Assembly (NCBI RefSeq): GCF_963422355.1
Contig: NC_085104.1
Span: 4,176,106-4,240,105 of the forward strand
DNA: 64,000 nt
From: Corticium candelabrum
Lineage: Eukaryota > Porifera > Homoscleromorpha > Homosclerophorida > Plakinidae
Direction of reading: 5' to 3'
Below, piece by piece: positions 1-11,230 of the stretch (position 1 is its first letter; each line of letters begins with the position of its first letter). Below the pieces are notes generated by a model. That model had not been told where the DNA came from. It did no database searches and worked only from the letters and a program-made list of their open reading frames with translations. The translations under genes and the position numbers were made by a program.

Positions 1-18
1 AAACTTCTACATTACTAG

Positions 19-210
19 GTTGTGTTTATGTGGCATCCGACTCATGATACAAAGAACTCTTTATATGACAGTCCAGCTGTACAGACACAACAACAGAGAC
101 AACAGCCACCACCTCCACTTTTCCAGCAGCAGCAGCAGCAGCAGCAGCATCCTCATGACATGGTCACAAATACTGAGTCGTTGTCTAGCGGTATTGTTGA
201 TGCTTCTGGA
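19..210 (+). CDS. Glutamine-rich internal exon candidate
   Basis: An open frame (phase set by the codon at 22) runs between an acceptor-like TACTAG ending at 18 and a good donor GTACGTATGT at 211. It encodes a low-complexity segment with paired glutamines, a proline run and eight consecutive glutamines, then a serine/threonine stretch. There is no ATG at the left edge, so it would be an internal exon of a gene that begins outside the window. No domain is recognisable; such segments are typical of transcription-related proteins, but that is only a guess. No downstream exon could be linked. It could also be a chance open frame around a CAG microsatellite. Confidence 0.3.
124..147 (+). repeat. 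(CAG)8 microsatellite
   Basis: Eight perfect CAG units, in frame as glutamine in the candidate exon around them. Confidence 0.95.
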
Positions 211-961
211 GTACGTATGTGCATTGTAAAGAATTTGTAATACTGAACAGATGGTTAGTTTTGGGTACGCATACTAGTAATAATAATAGTACAGTACATA
301 CTCAAATATCTAATACTTGACAGACACCTATTATAGTAAAATTGAGTTCTTACCCGAAGGTGTTAGGTACTTGGCTAAATTTGTAAAGCCTGACAGTATG
401 CGCTGTAACATTTTGTTTTTAAGCGGTGTACGTTGGGAATCGGCTCTTTGCCGTGACGGCTCCCTATCTGGCAGTGAAGCTTGTATCGGACAAGGCTAAA
501 GACGGAGGACAACTTGCGAAAGGTTCTTCCAGATGTACCCGTAGATAAGAAGACACAAGCAAGGTCCTCAGTTACAGGATCAGCAGCTAAGACGCCACTA
601 GAGTCTGAACTTGTTCATGCTATTTGAGGTAGCCAATTTGGCTGTATTAAGCGTTTGTTCTCTTGATTATATACATGTAATATGGTGTTATAGAGGCTGT
701 TATGCAGCAGTCTCCTTCACAAGAGAGAGAAACACAGCTCAATGTCTACCAGAAAATGATCACCACACTAAGCGACAAATGTAGGTTTCTTAATATGAGA
801 CAGTAGTGTTTAAGTCGACATACATGTAGTATGATTTGCTTTGTGACTGGAGTAGAAAAAAGAATAAATATATGTATTCAATAAATTACTGTTGCTCACT
901 GTTACTGCTTATTCCCACCGGTAATCGGTTGAATTTACAAGTGAATACTAGGAGGACTCCA
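211..961. other. No supported gene
   Basis: Only short open frames are present, the longest plausible being about 60 codons at 317-499. Acceptor-like TGACAG near 321 and TTTTTAAG near 423 exist, but no exon chain or known domain could be assembled. Confidence 0.5.
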
Positions 962-1118
962 CCGTTATTCCACAGATATCACGCGAGTTGTCGGGTGAAT
1001 TCTGCCGTTGGCCTAATACCACACGAGTTCTCGAGAGGATTCCGCCGTTATCCGCGTAATACCACAGAATTTTCCCGGTAGAGTTTGCCGTTATTCCGCC
1101 GATATTCCCAGCGAAATT
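962..1118. repeat. Diverged tandem repeat, unit about 42 bp
   Basis: The block CCGTTAT(T)CC recurs at about 962, 1005, 1045 and 1088, spacing 43, 40 and 43 bases. Sub-motifs such as ACCACACGAG and AATACCACAGA also recur, giving almost four units. Copies are clearly diverged, so it is an old array or the residue of a satellite. Confidence 0.6.
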
Positions 1119-2057
1119 AGTAAAACCGTTGTCGAAATCATCTATGTTTTCCCGCTGTGATTATATTTGGAGCACGCCGCTTTACCGGAATTTTCTCAGG
1201 TGCGTTTCGAGCGTAAACTTTGCATCGGGAAATAATGACGTCTTCTGGGCATCCAAGGTCTCTTTAGTTTAATTATTAAATACAAATCTACATTTAAGAA
1301 AAACAGGAAATCAAAATGGTAAGAAGTTACAAATCCAGCAACATATGATGCACGTCTATTTTGCAGATTCATTCTTCGAAGGAGGCGGAAGCAGTCGGGT
1401 GCTTTCTAGTGAGATCGAAGAAAGGTCTCACACCAATTCGTCTATGTGTCGTTGTCTGCGACACAGTGGCACGCTAGCTGAAGAAGTAGAAAAGTGTTCC
1501 GAATACGGAAAGAAAGAACACTGTAATACTCTCGATATTACAAAAGCTGAAAAGAAGAATATGCTACATGGTGTGGCTGAAAAGTCAAATTATAGCAATT
1601 GTACAATATTTTCTGTACCATAAGCCCAGCAGGCTAGTTTATGCGGCTGTCACAGATGTTCCCACACAATCCTCATAGGCATTAGTTCGAGACGGTCAGT
1701 TTTAGCATCCTCGGCCGCTGGAATAACCATTGACGAGTCTGAGAGGTATACAAACGTCGTTAAATCGATTGGTAATGTTTGCACATTGGTTCACTAGTTG
1801 CATATGTGCCATGCTGGAATTTACTGTACCAGACTAGATGCGAAAAAAACATTACATACGTCTAGAACCATGGAAAACCATGGATGCCTTGCTTTTACCA
1901 TGCCTTATTTGACCGGGGTTCTGCGGCCCCTACAACTGCTTCCGACTGCCAGAATCCGGATCCCGACACAGACGAAAGACTCGACAAGCTGATGCGTGAC
2001 TGAATCGCGACTGTTCCTCGTCGTGATTGGATGATGCTGTGCCTTTTTGTTCTGCAG
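1119..2057. other. No recognised gene; one 92-codon ORF
   Basis: An ATG-started frame at 1345-1623 (+) encodes 92 residues rich in Ser, Glu and Cys with no recognisable domain. Nothing upstream or downstream supports it as a gene. The rest shows only short frames. Confidence 0.4.
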
Positions 2058-2210
2058 ATCTGCCGGCAAGAATTCAACCGTAGAGTGGTCGAGGCAGACG
2101 AGACTACCACTAGAGTTACGAAGCAAGGAACGCAGACGATACCGAGATGGTGGCAGAGCGTCATCGACAAAGGAAAATTTCCTGAGTTATTTGAATCGAT
2201 AGTAAATAAG
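2058..2210 (+). CDS. Candidate exon before a hAT-type exon
   Basis: A 51-codon open stretch lies between a strong acceptor (polypyrimidine tract then TTCTGCAG, ending 2057) and a donor AAG/GTATAT at 2211. It is phase 0 at its end. The hAT-like exon beginning at 9256 also starts in phase 0 after TATACAG, so the two could be spliced once the Gypsy element in between is ignored. The second copy of the gene also has an exon ending AAG/GTAAAA in phase 0 (24670), but the residues there differ, so homology of the exon itself is not shown. No domain is recognised. The homology of the flanking intron between the two copies is the main support. Confidence 0.35.
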
Positions 2211-2229
2211 GTATATCGTTATTTGTTTG

Positions 2230-2303
2230 TGTGGTGTAGTGTTGCGCATGCGTTGTGCAGGTAGTTGTAATACAGTTATTCGATAGACAGTCTCATTACT
2301 ACA
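2230..2303 (+). repeat. Left LTR of Gypsy-1 (74 bp)
   Basis: Starts TGTGGTGTAG and ends TTACTACA. It matches 9117-9193 apart from a few substitutions, a two-base difference at the start and a CATG duplication in the right copy. Confidence 0.9.
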
Positions 2304-2322
2304 ATTGGCGACGATGATGGCT
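2304..2322 (+). other. Primer-binding-like site of Gypsy-1
   Basis: ATTGGCGACGA directly follows the LTR end and is shared with the second Gypsy element at 9918, where it again follows an LTR-like ACA end. The primer tRNA was not identified. Confidence 0.6.
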
Positions 2323-3478
2323 ACGTTCATCGGTACCATCTTAGCGTTTGATACTACTCTCGAAGACTGCTCCACTTACGTGGAACGGGCTGAGCAGTTT
2401 ATGACAGCAAACAAGATGAAAGACGAAAACCGTGTCCCAACGTTACTGGCCTTGATGGGCAGCCCGACTTACAGCTTATTGCGGAATCTGGTCGCCCCAC
2501 AGAAGCCGCCAGAGATGTCCTACACCGACATAGTGACAACCTTGACAAAGCATTTGGCGCCAAACCTTTAGTCATCGCGAAACGTTTCCGTTTTCATAAG
2601 AGAAATCAAGGCGCGGTGGAGACGATCAATACGTACGTTGCTACTCTTCGGAAGCTAGCTCTGACTTGCGATTTCGGAGCACAGCTGGATGACGCCATCA
2701 GAGATCAACTAGTTTGCGGTCTTAGCTTCGCGGCCATCCAAAAGCGATTACTATCGGAAGCAACACTCGACTGCAAGAAGGCTGTAGAGATTGTGATCGC
2801 TATGGAAGCAGCTGCTAAAGACACGCATGACATGATGGGTCAGCAGGTTCAGTCGAGTGCAGGAAGCGTTGAAGACGGAGTTCATCGCGCAGAGATCAGA
2901 CATATACCCACTCAACTACGCAGGGGTAAGTCTTGCTACCGTTGTAGAAATACAAACCACCTGGCGCCCGCCTGTTGGCATAAGGAAACTGTTTGTGCTT
3001 CCTGCAAGAAGAAGAGTCACATTTCTGCAATGTGTCGTTCAAGACCCAAACAGGCACATGCAGCAGCTACATCTGTAACAGGTGAAACCAAGTACGTTAG
3101 TGAGCAGACGGATTCAACTGTTGAGGAAAGGGAGTGGAGATTACTAACTCTCAAGCACACATATACCCCTCCAATACTAGCACAAATCCAGTTGTCAGGA
3201 AAAGAAGTGACGATGGAAGTTGATACAGGAGCATCAGTATCTCTGATGCCCTTACAGCAATGGAAGAGTCTGGGAATTCCCAATGACTTAGATCCAGTAC
3301 GCTGAACTTTACGCACATACACTAGAGAAAGTGTCGCTGTTCTAGGACAAGTACAAGTGAAAGTGAGATATGAACAGCAGGAAAAGACCCTCCCTTGTTG
3401 GTAGTGAAAGGATCAGGACCTGCCTTGCTCGGGCGAAACTGGCTTAGCCAGATCAGATTGGACTGGTATGGAATCCAC
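2314..3478 (+). pseudogene. Gypsy-1 Gag and protease, frameshifted
   Basis: Gag starts at ATG 2314 and is cut by a stop at about 2571. It resumes in another frame at 2616-3305. The second piece has the conserved Gag block around DQLVCGL, then two CX2CX4HX4C zinc knuckles (about 2938-3040) that bind RNA, and then a retropepsin-type active site DTGAS near 3222. A stop at 3305 precedes the protease C-terminal block (LLGRNWL near 3430) in another frame. In an intact element these parts make one Gag-Pro-Pol polyprotein, so at least three breaks separate it from function. Confidence 0.85.
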
Positions 3479-3547
3479 CTTGTTTAGGATTCAAGTTCTT
3501 CTCTTCAGAGTATCCTGGACAAACACCAAACCATATTCGCTCCAGGT

Positions 3548-4729
3548 TTGGGTTGCATGCGTATTTCAACCTCCATTAGTTTGAAGCCAGGAACAGTGCC
3601 AAAGTTATGCAAGTACAGATCCGTACCGTATGCTCTACGCGAGGCAGTTGAAGAGTTGGACAGATTACAACGAGACGGTGTCATAGACAAAGTGGATGTG
3701 AGTGAATGGGGAACCCCACTGGTGTGGGCTAAAAAGAAGGACGGCTCTATCAGATTATGCGAGGATTACAAACAAGGTTACTCTGAACCAATGCATACAG
3801 GTAGACCAGTACCTCTACCGACATCAGGACCTTTTTCATCAATTATCTGATGGAAAGGAATTTTCTATTCTGGATTTATCCCACGCTTATCAGCAGATGC
3901 CTTTAACGGAGGACTCTAAGGAATACACCACCATCAATACCCACAAAGGCCTTTATCGCTACCTACGAATGCCATTCGGCATTGCCTGTGCACCGGCTAA
4001 GTTCCAGAAAGCTATTGATCAAGTTCTGCTGGGCCTGAAGAGAGTTGGGGCATATATGGACGACATCATAGTCACGGGAGCAACTACAGAATTACACCTT
4101 CTAAACCTCGAAGCTGTACTGAACCGGTTTGAAGAACAGGGTATTCGTCTACGGCCGGATAAGTGTCACTTCCTGCAGCCATCAGTAGAATTCCTTAGCC
4201 ACCGCATTGACAAAGACGGAGTACACGTCTCAGAAACCAAGGTGGAGGCAATCCGAAACTGTCCTCAACCTGAAAATGTCATTCAATTACAGTCATTTCT
4301 TGGAATGGTGAACTACCATAATCGATACATTCCAAATCTCTCGTCTCTCCTACAGTCTCTCCCAGCTTTATTACAAAAAGGCGAGAAATGGATGTGGTCA
4401 GCGGCTTGTGAACGAGCATTCCAGTTAGTCAAGAAAATGCTCTCAAGCGCTTCTGTTTTGGCTTTCTATGATCGACGTTTGCCACTACGGGTTGCAGCAG
4501 ACGCATCAGCATATGGCATAGGTGCTGTGTTGACACAAATTATGCCTCAGGGTCAGGAGCGGCCGGTTGCTTTTGCCTCGCGCACCATGACATTTGCGGA
4601 ACGAAACTATTCTAGTGCGAGAAGCTTTAGCTATCATCTATGCCGTTAGAAATTTCATCAATACATCTATGGAAGACACTTCGTCTTGATCACAGACCAC
4701 CAACCAATGATGACCATTCTTAGCCCCAG
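3548..4729 (+). pseudogene. Gypsy-1 reverse transcriptase and RNase H (left part)
   Basis: Two overlapping frames (3548-3850 and 3702-4649) together carry a Gypsy reverse transcriptase. The fingers lead into motif A (LDLSHAYQQ, about 3869) and the catalytic YMDD near 4055. A connection domain and an RNase H start (VAADASAYGIGAV near 4492) follow. The RNase H frame shifts near 4640 and is then interrupted at 4730-4732 by the TAA target site of Harbinger-1; its remainder resumes at 7598. The catalytic aspartates of the RT are still readable, but the frame is not continuous. Confidence 0.9.
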
Positions 4730-4989
4730 TAAGGCCGCGGTCACACTACATTCACATTACTCTTATATTAGAGGTTACATTTCCATTTGATCGGTCACAC
4801 TATACTAGTCATAATGTACATGACAATGTGGTGCTAATGTTGATGAGAATTCCAATGGGGACGGGAGTCCACAATATCATTTACATTTCCATTGTTTCCA
4901 CATTACCATGCATGTGGAAGGAAGATATTCTAGCACTGCAGCGAAGCCATATCGAGCATTCGCTTCTTGGATTACATCTTTGCAACAAC

Positions 4990-5886
4990 TATGACAGATC
5001 ACGGCGAGAGAAAGCGAAAGCAGAAGGTTCAGTGGCCTGAGGGAGCCGAACGAAAACTCATCGAGGTTTGGGCGGACGTCCTCCAACGCTAAAGTGAAGC
5101 GATGATTTAAAAAAAGAAAGCCAAAGCGCAAAAAGCCGCGGACATTCTAAATACTTATGTCGAAGATAAGCTACCTGGAGGGCTTCAGTAAGCACAGAGG
5201 AGGCCCTAGCAAAAATAGACAACGTTGTCGCCAAAGCTAGGCGCTTCTACAACAAATTTCCAGGCCAGAAGGAAACAGGGCGCCCTGCCAGTGACGATGA
5301 CGTCGCTGTTGATGTAGAAGCTGCGAGTCTAGCATGGCCAAATTTCCAGACGTTTTACGACGTTCTTAGGAATCGTCCCTCTCTAGGCCCAGGCACTGCA
5401 AACGACTCGAGCGAGCAGGTCGAGAGTCACGATGCACAGTCTGTTGCCGATGTAACGCCTGACACAAGACATGTCACGCCTGTAACGCCCCCAACACCTA
5501 CCACAAGTAATTATGCTGAGGACACAAAAGACAATGACGACAATCACCAGCAAGCCAAAAAGAAAATAAAAGAAGAACAGAAAGACAAAAGCAGAGACAA
5601 GAAGAAGACTCCTCGCACAGTGGCTGCACAGGCTGCTTTCCTAAAGAGTTTGGCAGTACAGCAAGAAGAAGCTCAGAGAAAGCAATTTGAACACGAAATG
5701 CGACAGCAGCAAATGCTTCAAGAATTTGAAGAGAAACGAGAGCAGTCTCGTCAAAAATTTGAAATAGAAATGAAAGAAAGAGAGGAAGAGACAAAAACTC
5801 GTCTGGAAAGGGAAAGACTGCGGTTTCAACAGACTGATGCAACAGCAACAGCTATTTCAAGCAAAACTTTTCAAGCGGCTATTTGA
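4990..5886 (+). pseudogene. Harbinger-1 Myb/SANT-like DNA-binding protein, broken
   Basis: The ATG at 4990 starts a basic segment followed by a tryptophan-rich helix block (WPEGAERKLIEVWADVL) that resembles the first helix of the Myb/SANT-like domain of Harbinger accessory proteins. A stop follows at about 5089. Further conserved blocks (around AWPNFQTFYDVL, near 5335) appear in shifted frames. The C-terminal part, open at 5620-5886, is a charged Glu/Arg/Gln coiled coil. In intact elements this protein binds the ends and helps import the nuclease into the nucleus. At least two frame breaks are visible. Confidence 0.75.
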
Positions 5887-6153
5887 TGACAGCAAAGATG
5901 AGTAGTGCTATAGAAGTTGTTTATTATCTAATGTTCTCCAGTTATACTGCAACATATGACAGGTTAATTAGCACATACCACAGCGTACTACTTTATCTGC
6001 ATAGTTATACCAATTAATGCACACTATATACCAATCTAATCTGCATAGTCACCAAGAATATCCACCTACACCTACTGTTTTAATTAACTTTGTTTACTGC
6101 AATGAATAACCAAGTAAGAATTTAAGAAACGAAACGTAAACCAAACTTGCAGC

Positions 6154-7479
6154 TTATCGAGGATAATGAGCATGAACCCATTCTGAAATGACGTTCCTGA
6201 CCTCTCTTCCACCTCTAAGAAGATCAGGGTCACCGTCTTCAGCACTATTTTCAAAATCTGTGGGATCTGGTAAGATGTCATCTTCATAAGGACATTTGTA
6301 TCTCTCACAAATATTATGAAGTCCACAGCAAACAGTGCCTACAACACTTGCAAATACAGGGTCATTTAGCTTGCTCTGTGCAGTTACTCTCCAGCGTCCC
6401 TTATAAACGACCAAATGCTTGTTCTACGACTCTCCTAATACGAATGACAGAGTAGTTAAAGCTTACATAGTGAGGTCTCACTGGATCTTCATCAGAGCAC
6501 TTCATTACTGTTGGTGACAATGAAAAGGCAGAATCAGCAACTAGAAAGGGTCTAATTTCCTGTCCGTTGATAATTTTTGAATGGCTTACATGAAGCCAGT
6601 CTCCAGTATCAATATTTCTTTTCAAGCTACTGTGATTGTAGGTGAAAAAATCACCTACACACCACGGTCTCCCAGAATTGACTGATGTGAAGATACCTCT
6701 TGCGTCGACACATGCCAAAATAATGATAGAGTGAAAACGCTTGTAGCAGAAATATGAATCTTCAAACTTTATAGGCTTTTCTATGCGCATAAACGTACCA
6801 TCCAGAGCACCAGCACACTGAGGAAGACGGCATAGAGCTTCAAAATCACACAACCCATGGTCAAGTTCTGAACCTTTAGGGAACAGAAATGTTGAAGGAA
6901 ACATGTGTCTAAGCAGGACGTGGACGCCATTATGAACGATAGCTACAGCCGTAGACTTTCCAATACAGAAAAGACCAGCAACGGATACGAAAGCAACAGA
7001 GTGTGCAAGCCAGAACAAAAGAATAGCCATTCGTTTTCAACAGGAATAGCTGCACGCATTGGAGTATCTTTTCTTCGAAGAAAGTTGCCGTACAACCCAC
7101 AAACTAAAGAAAACACTCTTTGGCATTCTGAAGTAGGCGACATATTGACTGTCTTCCAAGTCAGAGTACATCCTACCAACTTCTTGCCAAGATCTGCACA
7201 CTTCCGACTCCCAAAATCCAGCTCTTCGTGGAGCACACCAAAATCTACGCTTCAACCTTAGCTTCAATATTTTCCTCAACAGTGCAAGACAATATGCAAA
7301 CGCTGTGTAGATTCAGAAGCAATAGCAGGTCTACGGTAGCGACACTTCACCTTCTGGGCAAAAATTCGGCTTTTACGAAAACTACCAATGTTGTTGTCAG
7401 CAACAAACACAGCCTTGTCACTCTGAAGCACTAACAAGACCGAGAACAGGAGAGCTTTTATCCGCCGGTGTGACGCCAT
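6154..7479 (-). pseudogene. Harbinger-1 DDE nuclease (HARBI1-like), frameshifted
   Basis: Reading right to left, pieces at 7479-7276, 7279-7037, 7030-6401 and 6414-6154 cover a HARBI1-like transposase. The main piece has the first catalytic Asp (AGALDG), the second (FLVADSAF) and the glutamate helix (VVEQAFGRL) running into GRWR of the last piece. The usual PGSVHD motif is altered to RPWCVGDFF. At least three frameshifts break the chain. It would cut and paste the element with TAA specificity; this copy cannot encode an intact enzyme. Confidence 0.85.
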
Positions 7480-7597
7480 TGTGAAATGTACACTAACAAA
7501 TATGCTAGGTGTGACCGCACATTGACATTAGTATTAGCATACGGAAATATCAATGAAAATGTGAAGCTAATGTGAATGTAGTGTGACCACGGCCTAA

Positions 7598-9030
7598 AGG
7601 CATACCCTCCATGGCAGCGGCACGGTTGCAGAGGTGGGCCTCACTTTGACCTCGTACTCGTACACCATGGAGTTCAAATATTCAAAGGACCATGCCTCCG
7701 CAGATGCTTTGCGGCGGCTTCCCTGCCTATCAAATACCAAGGAAAAACCTGAGGCTACATTTCACCTCAGGGATTTTGATAACCTCCCAGTCACAGCAAA
7801 ACAGTTAGCAACCGGTACCCGTCGTGATCCAACCTTGGCAACAGTTCTGCACTGGACCCGATTTGGATGGCCTTCTCACTGCTCTGATACAGACGCCAAG
7901 CCTTACCTGAACCGGAAATATAAATTGTCAGTGGCACAGGATTGCTTACTATGGGGCACAAGAGTAATTATACCTGTCGGTTTTCGTGAACGGTTACTGG
8001 AAGAGCTGCACGCGCAACACGTTGGTGCCAGCTGCAAAGAACATCAGGATATGCCAGCTTCAGCACCATTACATCACTGGAAGTGGCCAGCTACCCCTTG
8101 GTATCGTGTTCACATTGACTTCGCTGAGATCAATAATACTCATTTCCTGCTCCTCACTGATGAGCATTCAAAATGGCTAGAGGTAACGCATATGCCTTCA
8201 ACAAAACGGCGTCTATCATATCCGCACACCACTTTTTCACCCCTCGTCAAACGGACCAGCTGAGAAAGCGGTACAGAAAATTCAAGAGGGCTCTCCAGAA
8301 GGACAAGTCAACAGTACCATTAAAGCACAAACTAGCAAATTTCCTCCTCAGTTATCGAACCACTCGTCATTCAGCGACAGGCCAAGCTCCATGCACCTTG
8401 TTAATGCATCGATCTATCCGGACAAGGTTAGATCTCGTCCATCCAAGTCTTACAGACGTGATCTCCCGTCATCAACAATCTCAATGTTTTTCTCATGACA
8501 ATAGCCAGCCTGTGCGGAGGTTTGCGGTTGGGGATACGGTTTTGGCTCAAGACTATCGCACAAATCAGGCCCAGTGGTCCGAAGAACTATTACGCAAGTA
8601 TTGGGCCCACTGACGTATGAGGTCTATCTACCTGATACGCAACTGACGTGGAAACGCCACACCGACCAACTGGTACATTGCCCTAGCTCGACTACTAGTT
8701 CTACCAATACAGCGGACTCTCTGGTGCCTTCCCCGTCTGTTGCCCGTCGTCGGGATCAACTCACCGTCTACAGCTCCTACTGGAAACTCACTTTCTACGT
8801 CGGTCATCGATCAAAAAACCTCGGTTACTCCTATGGCTGCATCATCCACAACCACGGATTTTTCGGAAGGCACCAGAGTCGCCTCAGACTCAGCAGAAAC
8901 AACGGCAGACAGTAACTCGTCTACTGCGATCACCTCAATTCTCGAAAGGAATCCAGTTAGTCCTATTGCAACATTCGCCTTACGTCGGTCCATCAGAGTA
9001 TCCCGACCGCCTGAGAGACTTGACTTATAG
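7598..9030 (+). pseudogene. Gypsy-1 RNase H end and integrase, internally deleted
   Basis: Just right of Harbinger-1 the RNase H tail continues (block ARLQRWA, then a block ending SADALRRLP). The integrase N-terminal zinc finger is cut short after HAQHVGAS, with most of the HHCC finger missing. The first catalytic region (HIDFAE, near 8115) is present. A second deletion near 8215-8255 removes the stretch with the middle catalytic Asp, joining to the block containing NGPAEKAVQK. The C-terminal chromatin/DNA-binding region follows to 9030. Two deletions plus frameshifts make it non-functional. Confidence 0.85.
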
Positions 9031-9116
9031 TTGTTTTTTGCATTGTTGAGTTGTGTTGGTTCACGATTATTAGTCTCTAGTGAAGTTTTCCTCCCTTTTA
9101 TTTTTAGGGGGAAGGG

Positions 9117-9193
9117 TGGTGTAGTGTTGCGCATGCATGCGTTGTGCAGGTAGTTGTAATACAGTTATTCGATATACAGTCTACGTTACTACA
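9117..9193 (+). repeat. Right LTR of Gypsy-1 (77 bp)
   Basis: Starts TGGTGTAGTG right after the purine tract AGGGGGAAGGG and ends TTACTACA; followed by the GTTTG target duplicate. Confidence 0.9.
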
Positions 9194-9255
9194 GTTTGCA
9201 CGTCTTCTACAGTCGTAGATATATAAATCGAACTTTTCTATTGTTTCGTATACAG

Positions 9256-9835
9256 GTTGGTGTGTCTGAATGTGCTCCTCGTACTTGTAGTAGGCAAACA
9301 CACCGCTCTAACTTACTGTTTGCGTCACCGTGCCAGTACTAAAAGTTGATCGCGGCTATCAGGTCGTTGGATGAAGTCATCAGCCACGTGAAACAACGCT
9401 TTACAACACAACATAGCTCAGCAGTGAAAAGATATGTCGTTAGACCCATCACTATTCAATAGAAGTCCAAAGTCGTCCAGACGTAATGCTTTGGAGGTAG
9501 CAAAAGAGTATGGGGCTGAACTATCATCAGGTAAATTTCGTTATGGAACGATTCGGGCGAACCTGGATGTCTGGCACTGTGCTGTCGGCATATGCAGCCG
9601 ACATGATGTTCCTCGAACACCAACAGAAGCTCTACATTTCTCAAGTGGCATGCTTGTTACCTAGATTCGCCATTTGCTGTTATTAATCTGCACTCAGCCG
9701 GTAACGACGTGCACCTGTGAGTAGCATTAGTGCACTCTGGCGTCTGAAAACTTACCCAAGAAGCACAATGGCCCAAGAACGTTTAGCTGGGTTGGCACTG
9801 CTCCACACGCATTACAGCAGAATAGATTCTGGTAT
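9256..9835 (+). pseudogene. hAT/ZMYM1-like gene copy 1, C-terminal part
   Basis: After an intron acceptor TATACAG (9255) an exon begins with the block VGVSECAPRTCSRQTHRSN, typical of the region before the dimerisation domain in hAT-derived ZMYM1/THAP0-type proteins. A stop follows at about 9341. Later blocks in other frames include SLDEVISHVKQRF (near 9360), YGAELSS (near 9510) and LKTYPRSTMAQERLAGLALL (near 9752), the last being the hAT C-terminal dimerisation motif. The copy is cut at about 9835 by Gypsy-2. It shares about 480 bases with 29911-30360. It is dead but was clearly once spliced. Confidence 0.75.
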
Positions 9836-10066
9836 AACCGGTTCACTGAGTCGGTATACGCGATATACTTAGCCTAGACTACAGCGGAGTAGTATTACGG
9901 CTGGTGAGCTATACAACAATTGGCGACGAGGATATACTCGGAGAGTGGCGAAGAGCACGTAGCCACAAGAAGATCGGTACGACACTGAGGAGCACCGATA
10001 CAGTTGCGACAAGAGATTGCCATTGAACGATAGGAGTTCGAACTATCAGAGTAAACACACGACCGT

Positions 10067-11175
10067 ATGGCTGCTGCAAGTTATCATGGACGTTGACGGA
10101 GTTCAGCCCAGGAATTGACACCGTAGAGGACTATAAAGAGAGGTTCTTCTTGTATTGTACAGCTAACTCGATCGAAGATGGAGACAAACAGAAGGCCGTG
10201 TTCTTGACGAGCATCGGAGGGACGACCTACACCCTATTGAAGAACGTAGTAAGACCGCGACTTCCGCAAGATCTCGAGTTGGAGGCGCTGATTGACGTGC
10301 TAAAGAGGCACTACCAGCCCAAAGTAGTCGTCATAGCGGAGCGATTCAAGTTCTTCAAAAAGACAACAGCGAGAATGTGAGTCAATCGCTGTGTATTTGT
10401 CTGAGCTGCGTCAGTTAGCGAAGGACTGCGAGTTTGGGGAGTATTTACAAACCGCGCTACGCGATCAACTCGTATGTGGGTTGAATAGTGAAGCACTACA
10501 AGGGAAAGTGTTGGCAGCGGCAGATCTTACATTTAGAGAGGACTTTGCAAATATCACAGGCATTCGAAGCAGCGAGACAGGAGGTTAGGGTTTTTCGTGG
10601 GTGTGCGCCACAAGGTCCGCCCACTCTGAAGTCTGAGATCGCGTACATTGTTCGGAAAGACACAACAGGTGTCAATACGAAAACCACAAAACACGGAAGT
10701 GGTGGCGAACAAGCATGTCACCGATGCGGAACGAAAGGGCATATGCCAAAGAATTGTAGATTAAGACACAAACGTCCCATTTTTGCAAGGGACAGGGGCA
10801 TATTAGTCGAGTATGCCGGAAGAGAATGCAGAGTAGAGATTCCAAAGACGCAAAACGTGGAAAGGGGAAGCCCCGAGCTACCCATCACGTAGACGAGGAA
10901 TCGCTTAGTGTTGTTTATAGTATCTCGGACAAGAGAGGTGTCACAGTGGAAATGGACGTGGCTGGAAGACAGATAGAGTTAGAAATCGATACCGGAGCAA
11001 CAGTTACGGTTATCCCACTAGTAAATATCAGAAGTACTTCAAATATATACAGTTGCGCCCAACTACCGCAAGATTGCACGAGTACAATGGACAGCTCTTG
11101 AACGTGCAAGGAGAAGCGGAAGTTCCTGTAAGATATAAAGGACAGCAAGTAAATGTAAAGTTTCATGTGGTAAAG
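10067..11175 (+). pseudogene. Gypsy-2 Gag and protease, frameshifted
   Basis: An ATG at 10067 starts a short frame ending after ten codons. A one-base shift leads into the main Gag piece 10093-10380 (block FSPGIDTVEDYKERF). It stops and resumes at 10391 (block ALRDQLVCGLNS, homologous to the Gypsy-1 Gag) and again at 10488-10892. That piece contains one CX2CX4HX4C zinc knuckle (CHRCGTKGHMPKNC, near 10716). The protease site DTGAT is near 10990. Several breaks are present, so no functional polyprotein is encoded. Confidence 0.8.
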
Positions 11176-11230
11176 TGAAGAACAAGCCCGCCATCCTAGG
11201 TAGAGACTGGTTGAAACATTTTAAACTAGA

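Larger units (their letters stand above)
4733..7594. mobile_element. PIF/Harbinger transposon 1 (inside Gypsy-1)
   Basis: The inverted ends start GGCCGCGGTCACACTAC (left) and GGCCGTGGTCACACTAC (right, reverse complement). They extend about 27 bp with one mismatch and are flanked by TAA on both sides (4730-4732, 7595-7597), the Harbinger target preference. It carries two opposed genes: a Myb/SANT-like DNA-binding protein on plus and a DDE nuclease on minus, the usual Harbinger layout. Both are broken. Removing it with one TAA restores the RNase H block of the host Gypsy, so it is younger than Gypsy-1. Confidence 0.95.
2230..9193 (+). mobile_element. Gypsy-type LTR retrotransposon 1, degenerate
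   Basis: The element is delimited by direct LTRs of 74 bp (left) and 77 bp (right) and by a 5-bp target duplication GTTTG at 2225-2229 and 9194-9198. A primer-binding-like TTGGCGACGA follows the left LTR and a purine tract AGGGGGAAGGG precedes the right one. Internal order is Gag, zinc knuckles, protease, reverse transcriptase, RNase H, integrase, all on the plus strand and all broken. It sits in an intron of a hAT-like gene: the sequence flanking it (TTTG before, CACGTCTTCTACAG after) is continuous at 24686-24704 in a second copy. A Harbinger transposon (4733-7594) is inserted inside its RNase H region. It cannot move by itself. Confidence 0.93.

Noticed and set aside
5498-5848. Minus-strand Phe/Leu/Ser-rich frames as a membrane protein
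   Set aside because: Complement of the Glu/Gln/Arg coiled coil of the Harbinger-1 accessory protein.
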